NCBI GenBank assembly: GCA_022825005.1
Contig: JAJDYU010000051.1
Span: 1-64,000 of the forward strand
Reading direction: 5' to 3'
Origin: Acidimicrobiia bacterium
Lineage (GTDB): Bacteria > Actinomycetota > Acidimicrobiia > Acidimicrobiales > Bin134
Length of the DNA stretch: 64,000 bases
Part shown: in pieces, positions 31,882-40,678 of the stretch
Position numbering within the stretch: position 1 is the first letter of the stretch
Layout of the letters: every line of letters begins with the position of its first letter
Notes under the pieces: model-generated
Database searches by the model: none
Told to the model about the DNA's origin: nothing
What the model saw: only the letters and a program-made list of their open reading frames with translations
Program-made: the position numbers and the translations under genes

Positions 31882-32205
31882 ATGACGATTGCCGACTCGG
31901 AGCATTCTGCTGAATTCGAGACAGTCGAAGACGTACTCGACGGGTTCGATCTCACTCCCACCGAACGATCTCGAATCGAGGCCAAGACCTCTGAACTGCT
32001 TGCCCTGGATGCCTGCCTCAAGGAACTCCGAGTCGCCGCTGGCATCAGGCAAAAGGACGTGGCGCAGGCCATGGGAGTGACCAAGTCTTCGGTCGCCCAA
32101 CTTGAAGCCCGCGGCCTAGCCGATGCCAAACTCAGCACTCTCGCCCGGTACTTTGCCGGACTCGGATACAGGCTCGACTTCGCACTCACCCCAATCGAAG
32201 CCTGA
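31882..32205 (+). CDS. Xre/HigA-like helix-turn-helix protein (orphan antitoxin-type)
   Basis: 107 residues. Residues 1-50 are an acidic helical N-terminus, and residues 50-100 a Cro/C1-type HTH (LRVAAGIRQKDVAQAMGVTKSSVAQLEARG) followed by an ALARYFAGLGYRLDF tail, as in HigA-like antitoxins. No toxin gene lies next to it on either side. GGAGG lies 7 nt before the ATG. The upstream 100 bp are noticeably richer in A and T than the surroundings, suggesting acquisition by transfer. Most likely an autoregulated solitary regulator. Confidence 0.85.
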   Translation: MTIADSEHSAEFETVEDVLDGFDLTPTERSRIEAKTSELLALDACLKELRVAAGIRQKDVAQAMGVTKSSVAQLEARGLADAKLSTLARYFAGLGYRLDFALTPIEA

Positions 32206-32226
32206 ACCCACGTTGTGGCTGCATCG

Positions 32227-32242
32227 CCTGGGCATGCCCAGG
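32227..32242. terminator. Perfect 16-bp palindrome between convergent genes
   Basis: CCTGGGCATGCCCAGG lies between the stops of the Xre gene and the nitroreductase. It can fold as a 6-bp stem with a CATG loop on either strand, so a bidirectional terminator is possible, though without a T-tract. Confidence 0.4.
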
Positions 32243-32244
32243 TA

Positions 32245-32919
32245 CTACTCCCAGGTGGGGTTCCAGTGGTTGTAGGCGGTTACTTGGGCTGCGGGGTGGC
32301 GGAGGGCAGGGCGGAAGTTGGTGCCGATGGTGTAGGCAACGGGGAAGAGGCCGGCTTGGATGTGGGTGTCGTAGGGGATGCCGAGGAGGTCGGCCATCTC
32401 TTGTTCGCGGTGGAGGTGGATGGTGGTCCAGGCGCTGCCCATGCCTCGGCTGCGTAGGGCCAGCATGAAGCTCCACACCGAGGGGATGATCGAACCCCAC
32501 TGGCTGGCGTGGTGGAACGTCTTGGCCTGGTCGCTGCGTAATACGCCGAACCGGTCGGCCAGCACCGGGATAAGCATCGCGGGCAGGCGGTGCATGTTGT
32601 CGCGCAGGTAGGCCACCGACTCCGACATCTGCTCGGCTCGCACCGTCTGGCGCTCGTAGTGCTCTCGCCCCGCGGCGATATCAGCCGAGTACTGGGCCAT
32701 GGCCGCTCGGTAGATGTCGGCCGCCTGGCCGATCACCTCGGGCTCGTCGAGCACGATCCAGTGCCACTGCTGCTGGTTCGACCCGGTCGGCGCCTGCAAC
32801 GCCAGTTCCAAGCACTCCTCGATCACGGTCCGCTCGACTGGCCGATCCAGGTCGAGGCGCTTCCGCACCGCCCGAGTGGTGGTCAGCACTTCATCAATGG
32901 TCAGGTCAAGAAGCGTCAT
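32245..32919 (-). CDS. Nitroreductase-family FMN oxidoreductase
   Basis: 224 residues with the nitroreductase fold: the N-terminal TTRAVRKRLDLDRPV FMN-binding Arg region, LALQAPTGSNQQQWHWIVLD, and a C-terminal RGMGSAWTTIHL. The family reduces nitro groups, quinones, flavins or acts as a dehydrogenase. The ATG at 32919 has TACGAT 6 nt upstream (leaderless). It is divergent from a degraded alcohol dehydrogenase start with which it shares a 10-bp promoter core. Confidence 0.92.
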   Translation of the reverse strand: MTLLDLTIDEVLTTTRAVRKRLDLDRPVERTVIEECLELALQAPTGSNQQQWHWIVLDEPEVIGQAADIYRAAMAQYSADIAAGREHYERQTVRAEQMSESVAYLRDNMHRLPAMLIPVLADRFGVLRSDQAKTFHHASQWGSIIPSVWSFMLALRSRGMGSAWTTIHLHREQEMADLLGIPYDTHIQAGLFPVAYTIGTNFRPALRHPAAQVTAYNHWNPTWE

Positions 32920-32925
32920 AGGGGC

Positions 32926-32935
32926 ATCGTAGGAT
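32926..32935. promoter_or_regulatory. Overlapping divergent -10 elements (ANNNTANNNT), both leaderless
   Basis: ATCGTAGGAT reads as TACGAT on the minus strand, 6 nt before the nitroreductase ATG (32919), and as TAGGAT on the plus strand, 7 nt before the ATG at 32943. The two hexamers share the central TA. Confidence 0.6.
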
Positions 32936-32942
32936 CATCGCC

Positions 32943-33058
32943 ATGAGCGATGTGGTGCGGGCGATGGTGCAGGTGGGGCCGGAGCGGTTGGAGATGCCGT
33001 GCAGACCCTCGTCCAAGCAGGCAATGCCAAAGCCGTCTCCATTACCGTTGAGCCCTAG
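32943..33058 (+). pseudogene. Remnant of a zinc-type alcohol dehydrogenase gene (internal deletion)
   Basis: The ATG at 32943 begins MSDVVRAMVQVGPERLEMP, which matches the N-terminus of medium-chain Zn alcohol dehydrogenases. About 18 codons later the frame changes, and another frame (from about 32999) ends VQAGNAKAVSITVEP at TAG 33056-33058, like the C-terminus of such enzymes. The middle of the gene, about 300 residues, is missing. The promoter in front is intact. This reading rests on short segments and is tentative. Confidence 0.45.
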
Positions 33059-33087
33059 ACACCCCCGAATCACCTCAGAGGAACACC

Positions 33088-34371
33088 GTGAACCCCGACG
33101 ACCTCATTTTGATCAGCGTTGACGACCACATCGCCGAGCCGGCGGACATGTTCGAGGCCCATGTACCCGAGAAGTACAAGGAGCACGCCCCCAAGGTGGT
33201 CACCGACGAGAACGGGCGCGAGCAGTGGTACTACGGCAAGCTGCCCGGCCGAAACCTCGGCTTGAACGCGGTGGCGGGCAAGCCCCGGGAGCACTACAAC
33301 ATCGACGCCAGCCGCTACGACGAGATGCGTCCCGGCTGCTACGACGTACACGAGCGGGTGCGGGACATGAACGCCGGCGGGCAGTTGGCCGGGCTGAACT
33401 TCCCCAACTGGACCGGTTTCTCCGGCCAGGTGCTCAACGAGGGGCCCGATCCCGATCTCAACGAGATCATGATCAAGGCCTACAACGACTGGCACGTCGA
33501 CGAGTGGGTGGGGTCCTACCCCGACCGGTTCATCCCCTGCGGCATCCTCCCCCTGTTCGACGTCGACCGGGCGGTGGCCGAGGTGAAGCGCCTGGCCAGC
33601 AAGGGCTGCTACGCGGTGACCTTCTCGGAGAACCCGGCGATGCTGGGCATGCCGTCGATCCACTCCGGGGCATGGGACCCGCTGTTCGCAGCGTGCAGCG
33701 ACCTGGGCACCGTGCTGTGCTGCCACCTGGGTTCATCGTCTCGCTCGGTGGGCGCTTCAGCCGACGCTCCTCCCAGCGTGCCCATGACCCTGTCGTCGGC
33801 GCTCACCATCTCCACGCTGGTGGAGCTGGTGTGGGCCGAGTTCTGGGACCGCTTCCCCGACCTCAAGTTCTCGCTCACCGAGGGCGACATCGGCTGGATC
33901 CCCTACTTCCTGTGGCGGGCCGAGCACGTGCAAGACCGCCACTCGGGCTGGACCAAGCACGAGTTCGGCATCGACGGCAGCCCCACCGGCGTGTTCCGCA
34001 ACCACATCCTGTGCTGCTTCATCAACGACCGCATCGGGGTGAAGCTGCTGGATGAGTTCAACGTGGACAACCTGTGCTGGGAGTCGGACTATCCCCACTC
34101 AGACGGCACCTGGCCCCAGGCTCCCGAGTACGTGGCCAAGCTGATGGGCGAGCTGCCCGAAGACGTGGTGGCCAAGATCACCCACCAGAACGCCATGCAC
34201 CACTACCGGTTCGATCCCTTCGCCCACCGCCCGCCGGAGAAGTGCACCGCAGCCGCGCTGCGGGCCGAATCCCCCGACGTGGACGTGGTGACCCATGTGG
34301 GCCGCCCGGCCGATGAGCGCGACGCGGCGTTTTGGAACCAGATTCAGACCGGCGGCTGGAAGCGCGAGTAG
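33088..34371 (+). CDS. Amidohydrolase-2 family protein
   Basis: 427 residues. The N-terminal metal segment reads ISVDDHI; later strands carry LCCHLGSSS and the catalytic ESDYPHSDGTWP, all typical of the large amidohydrolase-2 group widespread in actinobacterial catabolic clusters. GTG at 33088 is preceded by GAGGA with 6-nt spacing. Members decarboxylate or hydrolyse ring and side-chain intermediates; the substrate cannot be read. It ends 13 bp from the convergent hemolysin III gene. Confidence 0.9.
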   Translation: MNPDDLILISVDDHIAEPADMFEAHVPEKYKEHAPKVVTDENGREQWYYGKLPGRNLGLNAVAGKPREHYNIDASRYDEMRPGCYDVHERVRDMNAGGQLAGLNFPNWTGFSGQVLNEGPDPDLNEIMIKAYNDWHVDEWVGSYPDRFIPCGILPLFDVDRAVAEVKRLASKGCYAVTFSENPAMLGMPSIHSGAWDPLFAACSDLGTVLCCHLGSSSRSVGASADAPPSVPMTLSSALTISTLVELVWAEFWDRFPDLKFSLTEGDIGWIPYFLWRAEHVQDRHSGWTKHEFGIDGSPTGVFRNHILCCFINDRIGVKLLDEFNVDNLCWESDYPHSDGTWPQAPEYVAKLMGELPEDVVAKITHQNAMHHYRFDPFAHRPPEKCTAAALRAESPDVDVVTHVGRPADERDAAFWNQIQTGGWKRE

Positions 34372-34384
34372 CCAGCCCGAGCAG

Positions 34385-35053
34385 CTACGCCAAAGGAAGA
34401 GCGAAGAAGGCGATAGCCACGTAGTGGACGGCCACTGCGGCCACCACTAGCAGGTGGAAGATCTCGTGGTAGCCAAACCAGCGCGGCCACGGGTCAGGAC
34501 GCCGGACGGCGTAGATGAGCGCTCCCAGCGTGTACAAGCCGCCCCCGATGAACAAGAGCGTCGATCCGGCGACACCCAAGCCCCGCCAGACATCTCCGAT
34601 AACCAACAATGCTGCCCATCCGACCACCGGGTAGGGGGCGATCAATATCAACCGGGGGGCGTTGAGCCATGCCACCCGTCCGACCACGCCAAGCAATGCT
34701 CCGGACCACACCACGCTCAGCACGAGCCGAGCGGCCCCGGGGTCCAACGCGAAGAAGCCCACCGGGGTATAGGTGGCGGCGATGAACACGAATATCATGG
34801 AATGATCCAGACGCCGGATCACCGCTTTGACCCGTGGCGTCCAGTCGAACCGGTGGTAGAGCGCGCTCACCCCGAACACCCCCACCACGGCGATGGCGTA
34901 AACGGCCACCACCGCCCGGTCGCCCCCGCCGGGCCCCAGTGTGATGACGATGGGGGCGAGGGCCGTCGCGGCGAGCGCGGCAATGGCGTGGGACCAGCCC
35001 CGGAATACCGGCTGGGGAAGGGCAAGGGGGCTAGCGACCGTCAGGCCGCCCAC
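34385..35053 (-). CDS. Hemolysin III/PAQR family membrane protein
   Basis: 222 residues with seven predicted membrane helices and the family metal-site motifs: SALYHR, RRLDHSMIFVFIAATYTP and a C-terminal GYHEIFHLLVVAAVAVHY. The conserved Ser, His and Asp form a zinc hydrolase site in the CREST superfamily to which PAQR receptors belong. The bacterial role is unclear, possibly membrane lipid homeostasis. The GTG start is uncertain by a few codons. Confidence 0.92.
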   Translation of the reverse strand: MGGLTVASPLALPQPVFRGWSHAIAALAATALAPIVITLGPGGGDRAVVAVYAIAVVGVFGVSALYHRFDWTPRVKAVIRRLDHSMIFVFIAATYTPVGFFALDPGAARLVLSVVWSGALLGVVGRVAWLNAPRLILIAPYPVVGWAALLVIGDVWRGLGVAGSTLLFIGGGLYTLGALIYAVRRPDPWPRWFGYHEIFHLLVVAAVAVHYVAIAFFALPLA

Positions 35054-35087
35054 CCTATCCGGGGAAGGACGAAATAGCTGTTCGGCC

Positions 35088-36581
35088 CTACGGGTTCAGC
35101 TCGGCGGCCTCGTACTCCAGGAGACGGCCGAAGAGATCACGCAACTCCGAGCGCCGGGAGCGGTCGTTGGCCAGGTTCACCAGCTCGTGGGGGTCGTCGG
35201 CCAGGGAATACCACTCGTGATCGTGGTCGTCGAAGTCGGCGTCGGTGTCGAACAGCTTCGGTTCGGGGGCGGGGTTGCCGGTGCGGTCGATGCCGCCGCC
35301 CACGCCGTAGTAGCGGGCGTACTTGGTCTCGCCGTCGAAGAAGCCCCGCACCGCATAGCGGCTGTGGCGCAGCAACTCCGACTGGGCGCTGTCCTGGCTG
35401 AACAGAACGTAGTCGCGCACCGACGTCGACGGGTCGGCCAGCGACGGGGTGAGGTCCTTGCCCGACAGGGTGGGCGAGTTGTCCACGTCCACCCCGCCGA
35501 GCGCGGCGATGGTGGCGGCCAGATCCACGTGGGTGGCCAGCGCATCGGTGGCCTCGCCCTGCGGGGTGAGCCCCGGCGCTTTGACGATGAGCGGCACTCC
35601 CATGACTTCCTCGTACACGCACGGCAGCTTGGCCCGCAGCCCGTGCGAACCGCAGGCGTCGCCGTGGTCGGAGGTGTAGATGACCACGGTGTCGTCGTAG
35701 GCCCCGATGTCGTCGAGGGCCCCCAGAATCGACGTGATGCTGTGGTCGAGCAGCTCGTGGAGCCAGGCGTAGTAGTCGAGCTGGCGCAGCCAGGTGTCGA
35801 CGTCGTCAAGGGCCATGTGACCCACCATGTGCTCCCGATTGCGGACATGGCGCCAGGCCCGCTGGACCTCAGGCTTGGTATGGAGGTCGTCATCGAAGTT
35901 CTCGGGCAGCCGGGTGAAGTAGCGAGGGTAGATCTCCTCCAACGGTTCGAGGTCCACCTTGCCGCCCAGCATGTGCTCGTGGAGGAAGTCGAACAGGGGT
36001 ACCAGGTCGGGATGGGCCTCTTGGTATGACGGATGGTCGAGGGGATACCACATCACGTCGTGGGGGTTCACCAGCGCCACGGTCAAGAACCACAGGCCGA
36101 CGGAAGGGTCGGCACCGTGGGTTCGCAGCCAGTCCACCGCCTGGTCGGCGATCACCGGGTCGAAGTGCCGCCCGGTCCACGGCCCGCCGACATAGTGGCG
36201 GTCGTCACCCTGCCAGCCGCTGTAGCCGAAGGCCTCCATGTCGGGCATCGGCTCGTGAGTGAGGTGGTATTTCCCCAGGTAAGCCGATTCGTAGCCCACG
36301 TCTCGCATCAGCCGCCCCACAGTGGGAATGGCCGGATCCAAAGCGGTGTGGGCCGGAAAGCTCACGTTGTCCACCACGCCGTGCTCGGCCAGGTAGCTGC
36401 CGGTGTAAAGGCTGGCCCGAGAGGGCGAGCACGGTGAGGAGTGGGTGTAGTAGCGATTGAAGTCCAGGCCGTCGCGGCGCAGCCGGTCGTGGGCCGGCAT
36501 GTCCACCACCCCGTCAAGCCACGGGTTGCGGCGTTCCTCGTCGGACACGATCAACAAGATGTTGGGTTGCGAAGTTGGCAT
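35088..36581 (-). CDS. Type I sulfatase (third, unrelated to the tandem pair)
   Basis: 497 residues. The formylglycine motif is CSPSR with Cys51, followed by ASLYTG; metal ligands lie in LLIVSDEER and YTSDHGDACGSHG. It differs strongly from the tandem pair and resembles choline- or aryl-sulfatase-like enzymes. The ATG at 36581 lies 5 nt after the ligase stop, with GGAGGG upstream overlapping that stop, so the two are translationally coupled. No signal peptide. It suggests sulfate-ester removal coupled to acid activation. Confidence 0.93.
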   Translation of the reverse strand: MPTSQPNILLIVSDEERRNPWLDGVVDMPAHDRLRRDGLDFNRYYTHSSPCSPSRASLYTGSYLAEHGVVDNVSFPAHTALDPAIPTVGRLMRDVGYESAYLGKYHLTHEPMPDMEAFGYSGWQGDDRHYVGGPWTGRHFDPVIADQAVDWLRTHGADPSVGLWFLTVALVNPHDVMWYPLDHPSYQEAHPDLVPLFDFLHEHMLGGKVDLEPLEEIYPRYFTRLPENFDDDLHTKPEVQRAWRHVRNREHMVGHMALDDVDTWLRQLDYYAWLHELLDHSITSILGALDDIGAYDDTVVIYTSDHGDACGSHGLRAKLPCVYEEVMGVPLIVKAPGLTPQGEATDALATHVDLAATIAALGGVDVDNSPTLSGKDLTPSLADPSTSVRDYVLFSQDSAQSELLRHSRYAVRGFFDGETKYARYYGVGGGIDRTGNPAPEPKLFDTDADFDDHDHEWYSLADDPHELVNLANDRSRRSELRDLFGRLLEYEAAELNP

Positions 36582-36586
36582 GGCAA

Positions 36587-38095
36587 TTACCCTCCGTAGG
36601 TTTCCCGGAGCTCCTTTTTGAGCACTTTGCCCACCGGGTTGCGGGGCAGTTCGTGCACGATCTCGAGTTGCTCGGGGATCTTCTGGTTCATCAATCCGAC
36701 TTCCTTGCAGTGCTCCACCATCTCGCCGAAGCCGAACGACTGACCGGCCATTGGCGCCACCACCGCGCAGCACCGCTCCCCCGACACCGCGTCGGGCAGG
36801 CCGATCACAGCCACATCGGCCACCTTGGGGTGGGAGAACAGCACGTCTTCCACCTCCTTGGCCGAAATATTCTCCCCTTTGCGGATGATCACGTCCTTCT
36901 TGCGCCCGACGATGGTCACGAACCCCTCGTCGTCAACCTCGGCCAGATCGCCGGTGAAGAAAAACCCGTCGTCGTCGAAGGCGGTCTCGTTCAGAGCCTC
37001 GTCCAGATATCCCCGGCACAGCGTCGGGCCCTTCAACAACAGCTCCCCGTCGATCAGCTTCCAGTCGGTGTCGTCCAGGATCCGACCCTCGGTGCTGGCC
37101 AGCTTGTCGTCGGGATCATCGAGGAAGCAGTAGGTGACGATGGGGCACTCGGTGAGGCCGTAGCTGGAGATGATCCCCACACCTCCCATCTCGTTCTTGA
37201 CCTCCATGTGGAGCCCGGCCGGTTTGGGGGCGCCCCCACCGATGGCCGCCCGCATCTTGGGGAAGATGGGCTGGTCGGGGGTCTTGCGCTGCTCGGCCAG
37301 AAAGGCGATAAAGAACGGCGTGCCCGATCCGGCCAGGGTCAGACCGTGCTCCCGGAAGAAGCGGGTGTCGGCTTCGGGGTCGAAGCTCTCCACCATCAAC
37401 ATGGGAGTGCCGCACACCAAGGTGGCGATGAGCAGGCTGATTCCGCCGATGTGGGTGTAGGGAAAGGCCAGGGGCCACACGTCGTCGGCCCGCAGCTCCA
37501 GGTTCTCCCACACATGGCGGGCGGCAGCGATCACCGAGTCGTCGCCGTGCTTGGCCCCTTTGGGGTCGGCGGTGGTGCCCGAGGTGTAATAGACCCACCG
37601 CACCGGGAGCCGTCCCTCGTCGTCCAGGGGGGCCTTGAACGGGGCCAGCGTGGCGGGGTCCCCTTCGGGAAGATCGCCGTCGCACACCAGCACGTCGCAG
37701 TCGTCGGTGGTGGCCACCACGGTGTTGGCCATGGCCTGGTAGTCGAAGCCCCGCCACACCGACGGCACCACCAGCAGTCGGGCTCCGGTTTGGCGGACCA
37801 CGAAACCCACCTCCCGCTCCCGGTAGATGGGGATGATCGGATTCTGGACGGCGCCCAGCCGGGCCAAGGCAGCCGACAAGATGAGCGACGCCCGCCCATT
37901 GGGAAGCTGCCACGACACCCGGGTATCGGCGGCAATGCCCAGTGCAGCCAGTCCGGCGGCAACCCGCTCGGCGGAATCCCGGAACCCGGCGAAGGTCATC
38001 ACGGAGCCGTCTGGTTCGATGGTGAGCGGGGCATCGGGGGTGGCGACGGCCCGGGCCTCGATTGCCTCCCAATAGGTTCTGGGGTTTCCAATCAC
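36587..38095 (-). CDS. AMP-forming acyl-CoA synthetase (FadD-like)
   Basis: 502 residues of the ANL superfamily: YYTSGTTADPKGAKH (P-loop), SSYGLTECP (A5), FFTGDLAEVDDEGFVTIVGRKKDVIIRKGENI (A7-A8 hinge) and C-terminal Lys region NPVGKVLKKEL. It activates an organic acid as acyl-CoA. GTG start at 38095, 4 nt after the VOC gene stop. The operon VOC-ligase-sulfatase runs from a promoter near 38570. Confidence 0.92.
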   Translation of the reverse strand: MIGNPRTYWEAIEARAVATPDAPLTIEPDGSVMTFAGFRDSAERVAAGLAALGIAADTRVSWQLPNGRASLILSAALARLGAVQNPIIPIYREREVGFVVRQTGARLLVVPSVWRGFDYQAMANTVVATTDDCDVLVCDGDLPEGDPATLAPFKAPLDDEGRLPVRWVYYTSGTTADPKGAKHGDDSVIAAARHVWENLELRADDVWPLAFPYTHIGGISLLIATLVCGTPMLMVESFDPEADTRFFREHGLTLAGSGTPFFIAFLAEQRKTPDQPIFPKMRAAIGGGAPKPAGLHMEVKNEMGGVGIISSYGLTECPIVTYCFLDDPDDKLASTEGRILDDTDWKLIDGELLLKGPTLCRGYLDEALNETAFDDDGFFFTGDLAEVDDEGFVTIVGRKKDVIIRKGENISAKEVEDVLFSHPKVADVAVIGLPDAVSGERCCAVVAPMAGQSFGFGEMVEHCKEVGLMNQKIPEQLEIVHELPRNPVGKVLKKELRETYGG

Positions 38096-38099
38096 CGGG

Positions 38100-38543
38100 T
38101 TATTCTCCCAGGTCGGTGGTCGGAGTCTCGAAGCCCACCAGCAACTCCACCAACTGTCCGGCCGGGGTTCGGATCATCACCGCCACATCCCATAGACGGG
38201 TGTCTTCCAGCACCTCTCCGCCGTGGGCCTTCACTCGCTCGAGGGCAGCATCCATGCTGGAAACGTTCAACGAGAGGTGGGTGAGACCGGGCTCGTTCAC
38301 CACCCGGGCCGGTCGATCCACCAAGCCGGCGCCGCGGAAATTCAGAAGTTCGAGCACGAAGTCGCCCTTGCGCAGATACACCGCCCGCAACCCCGGTCTC
38401 TCCATCCGCAAGAGCTGACCGGTTGACGCGTCGTCGGCATCCAGAGCCCCGACCCGCTCGAAGTCCAGCGCACCAGTCCAGAAATCAACCTCGGCATCCA
38501 AATCAGCCACTGCCAGCCCGACGTGGTTCACCTTCTCGCTCAT
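38100..38543 (-). CDS. VOC (glyoxalase/extradiol dioxygenase fold) protein
   Basis: 147 residues, two beta-alpha-beta-beta-beta modules: NHVGLAVADLDAEVDFWTGALDFE with the first metal His position, and LTHLSLNVSSMDAALERVKAHGGEV with the second, ending in PAGQLVELLVG with a Glu ligand. The family includes glyoxalases, epimerases (methylmalonyl-CoA type) and dioxygenases; the first half resembles methylmalonyl-CoA epimerase. GGGGGGTGAG precedes the ATG. First gene of the ligase-sulfatase operon. Confidence 0.88.
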   Translation of the reverse strand: MSEKVNHVGLAVADLDAEVDFWTGALDFERVGALDADDASTGQLLRMERPGLRAVYLRKGDFVLELLNFRGAGLVDRPARVVNEPGLTHLSLNVSSMDAALERVKAHGGEVLEDTRLWDVAVMIRTPAGQLVELLVGFETPTTDLGE

Positions 38544-38569
38544 CGAGGCTCACCCCCCATCGGCCATGC

Positions 38570-38579
38570 AGCGTAGGCT
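38570..38579. promoter_or_regulatory. Overlapping divergent -10 elements (ANNNTANNNT)
   Basis: AGCGTAGGCT gives TAGGCT on the plus strand, 6 nt before the P450 ATG (38586, leaderless), and TACGCT on the minus strand, 26 nt before the VOC ATG (38543), which has its own ribosome site. Confidence 0.55.
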
Positions 38580-38585
38580 GCCGCC

Positions 38586-39800
38586 ATGTCGGCTGCCGAA
38601 GCGCCCCGTCCCGAGGAATACAACCCGTTCGACCCTGCCCATGTCGACGACCACTTCGCCACGCTGGCTGCCCTGCGGGAGTCGGTGCGGGTCCACCAGC
38701 CGATGCCCGGCGTGTACTACGTGCCCCGGTACGACGACATCGTGGAGGTGTGCCGCCGTCCGGAGGAGTTCGGCCAGGGGGGTTTCGAGCCGTTGGAAGC
38801 CGACTCCCGCCCGCCCGAGCTGATCCAGCTGGGCGAATCCGACCCGTCTGAGCACACCAAAGTGCGCCGCATCCTGGCCGCCGCACTGTCGCCTCCCCGG
38901 ATGCGGGCCTATGAGCCGATCGTCCACGAGATCTGCGCCGAGATCGTGGATCGCTTCGCGGGTCGGGGTCAGGCCGATTTGATCGAGGACTTGGGGGCAC
39001 CTCTGCCCGCCCAAGTGATCGGCCGCCTAGCGGGCATCCCTGCCGAGATGCGGCACCGACTTAGACCCTATTCCGACGATTTGATCGGTGCTCGGGCGCA
39101 GCCCGACCCCGATGAGGCCCGCCGCTGTCAGCAGCGGGTGAACGCTTTCGACGAGGAGTTGCGGGCGGTGATTGCCGACCGTCAGCGCTCAAGCGACCGG
39201 CCCGACGATCTGATGGCCCAGATGATCGAATACCGGGACGAAGAGGGACAACCGCTGCATAACGAGAAGATCCTGACCACCCTGTCCAAAGACGTGATCG
39301 TGGGCGGCATCGAGACCACCACTCACCTGATCGGCAACCTGTTCTACCTGCTGCTTTCTGAACCCGGCCTGTTTGAACGGGTGCGGGCCGACCGCAGCCT
39401 GGTGCCCGTTGCCGTTGAAGAGACCCTGCGCCACCACAACCCGGTGCAGGTGCTGTTCCGCCGGGCCCGTGTCGACGTCGATTTATTCGGCACCCCGGTT
39501 TCGGCGGGAGAGGTGGTGTGCCTGGGCTACTCGGCCGCCAACCGCGACCCCCGGGTTTTCGACGATCCCGAAGCGTTTCGGCTGGACCGCCCCGACCCCC
39601 GCCGCCATCTCGGTTTCGGCTGGGGGATCCACCTGTGCGTGGGCGCACCGCTGGCCCGCCTAGAGGCAACCGCCGGTCTCAACGCCGTGCTCGACCGGAT
39701 CGCCCACATGGAACTAGCCCCAGAAGCCGACTATCAGCGCGTCCTGTTCTTCATGATGCGGGGACCCACCCGCATGGACGTCGTCTTCGACCAGGGGTAG
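38586..39800 (+). CDS. Cytochrome P450
   Basis: 404 residues. The I-helix reads GGIETTTHL, the K-helix ExxR is ETLR, and the heme loop FGWGIHLCVGAPLARLE carries the Cys ligand. Soluble, with no anchor. The I-helix lacks the usual acidic-alcohol pair in its AGxxT form (GGIETT), though the Thr is kept. The leaderless start is well supported. It is convergent with the TauD-like gene (8-bp gap). Redox partners are not adjacent. Substrate unknown. Confidence 0.94.
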   Translation: MSAAEAPRPEEYNPFDPAHVDDHFATLAALRESVRVHQPMPGVYYVPRYDDIVEVCRRPEEFGQGGFEPLEADSRPPELIQLGESDPSEHTKVRRILAAALSPPRMRAYEPIVHEICAEIVDRFAGRGQADLIEDLGAPLPAQVIGRLAGIPAEMRHRLRPYSDDLIGARAQPDPDEARRCQQRVNAFDEELRAVIADRQRSSDRPDDLMAQMIEYRDEEGQPLHNEKILTTLSKDVIVGGIETTTHLIGNLFYLLLSEPGLFERVRADRSLVPVAVEETLRHHNPVQVLFRRARVDVDLFGTPVSAGEVVCLGYSAANRDPRVFDDPEAFRLDRPDPRRHLGFGWGIHLCVGAPLARLEATAGLNAVLDRIAHMELAPEADYQRVLFFMMRGPTRMDVVFDQG

Positions 39801-39808
39801 GAGAACCG

Positions 39809-40672
39809 CTAGTCGCGGTCGAGGCCGTAGGCGGCGGCGGAGACCCGCTGGTACTGGTACGGGCCCCACTGGGTGGTGTCGAAAGCCGGTTCGGGGTTGT
39901 CGCCCAGGATGGTGACCCGGCTGATGGCCCGGGCACCGTCGAAGTCGTTCACCGCAAAGTGCTGGGTGGCCCGGTTGTCCCAGATGCCGATGGTTCCCTC
40001 GCTCCAGCTGTAACGACAGGTGAAGTCGGTCTTGCAGGCGTGAGCGGTGAGAAGGTCCAGCAGCGTTTCCGATTCATCCCGGCTGAGTTGGGGGATGCGC
40101 CGGGTGAACTGCTTGTTCACGTAAAGCGATGGGCGACCGGTGCGGGGGTGGCGGCGCACCACCGGATGCTCGGCCTTGTGGTCGGGCTGGCCGTAGTTGG
40201 CCGCGGTGTGGATGGCGGTGAGCCCGTTGATCATCTGCTTCATGGGCTCGGCCAGGGTCTCATAGGCCTTGTACATGTTCGACCACATGGTGTCACCGCC
40301 TGCGGGTGGCATGACCATGGCATTGAGTACCGAGCAGATGGGCGGAGAGTCCTCGAACGTGCAGTCGGTGTGCCACACGTCGGCCACGTAGCCTGACTCG
40401 CCCTTGAGCACCACGATCTCAGGATGGTCGTCGTCGAGCTTGGGGATGTAGGGGTGGATCTCCGGCTCGCCGAAGCGGATGGCGAAGGCCCGATGGTCGT
40501 CGGGGCTGAGGTGCTGGTCGGGGAAGAACAGCACCAAGTGCTCGTCCAATAGCTCTTGGATGAGGGCGAACTCTTCATCCGACACCGAGGCCAGCGACAA
40601 CCCCCGAACTTCGGCACCCAGCGCGCCCGCTACCCGGCGCACATCCAGATCAACAGCATCGATGACAGCCAT
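39809..40672 (-). CDS. TauD/TfdA-family Fe(II)/2-oxoglutarate dioxygenase
   Basis: 287 residues with the iron triad visible: WHTDCTF supplies His and Asp, and TQHFAVNDF the distal His, followed by Arg in RAISRVT that binds 2-oxoglutarate. GDTMWSNMYKAYETL is characteristic of the taurine dioxygenase group. The family releases sulfite from alkyl sulfonates or sulfates, or oxidises ethers and herbicides. With three sulfatases nearby an organosulfur substrate is possible. Leaderless ATG (TAGGCT 6 nt upstream). Confidence 0.93.
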   Translation of the reverse strand: MAVIDAVDLDVRRVAGALGAEVRGLSLASVSDEEFALIQELLDEHLVLFFPDQHLSPDDHRAFAIRFGEPEIHPYIPKLDDDHPEIVVLKGESGYVADVWHTDCTFEDSPPICSVLNAMVMPPAGGDTMWSNMYKAYETLAEPMKQMINGLTAIHTAANYGQPDHKAEHPVVRRHPRTGRPSLYVNKQFTRRIPQLSRDESETLLDLLTAHACKTDFTCRYSWSEGTIGIWDNRATQHFAVNDFDGARAISRVTILGDNPEPAFDTTQWGPYQYQRVSAAAYGLDRD

Positions 40673-40678
40673 GGCCGC

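Noticed and set aside
36575-38284. A 569-codon plus-strand frame opposite the acyl-CoA synthetase
   Set aside because: No domain, typical antisense composition; the synthetase has all ANL motifs.
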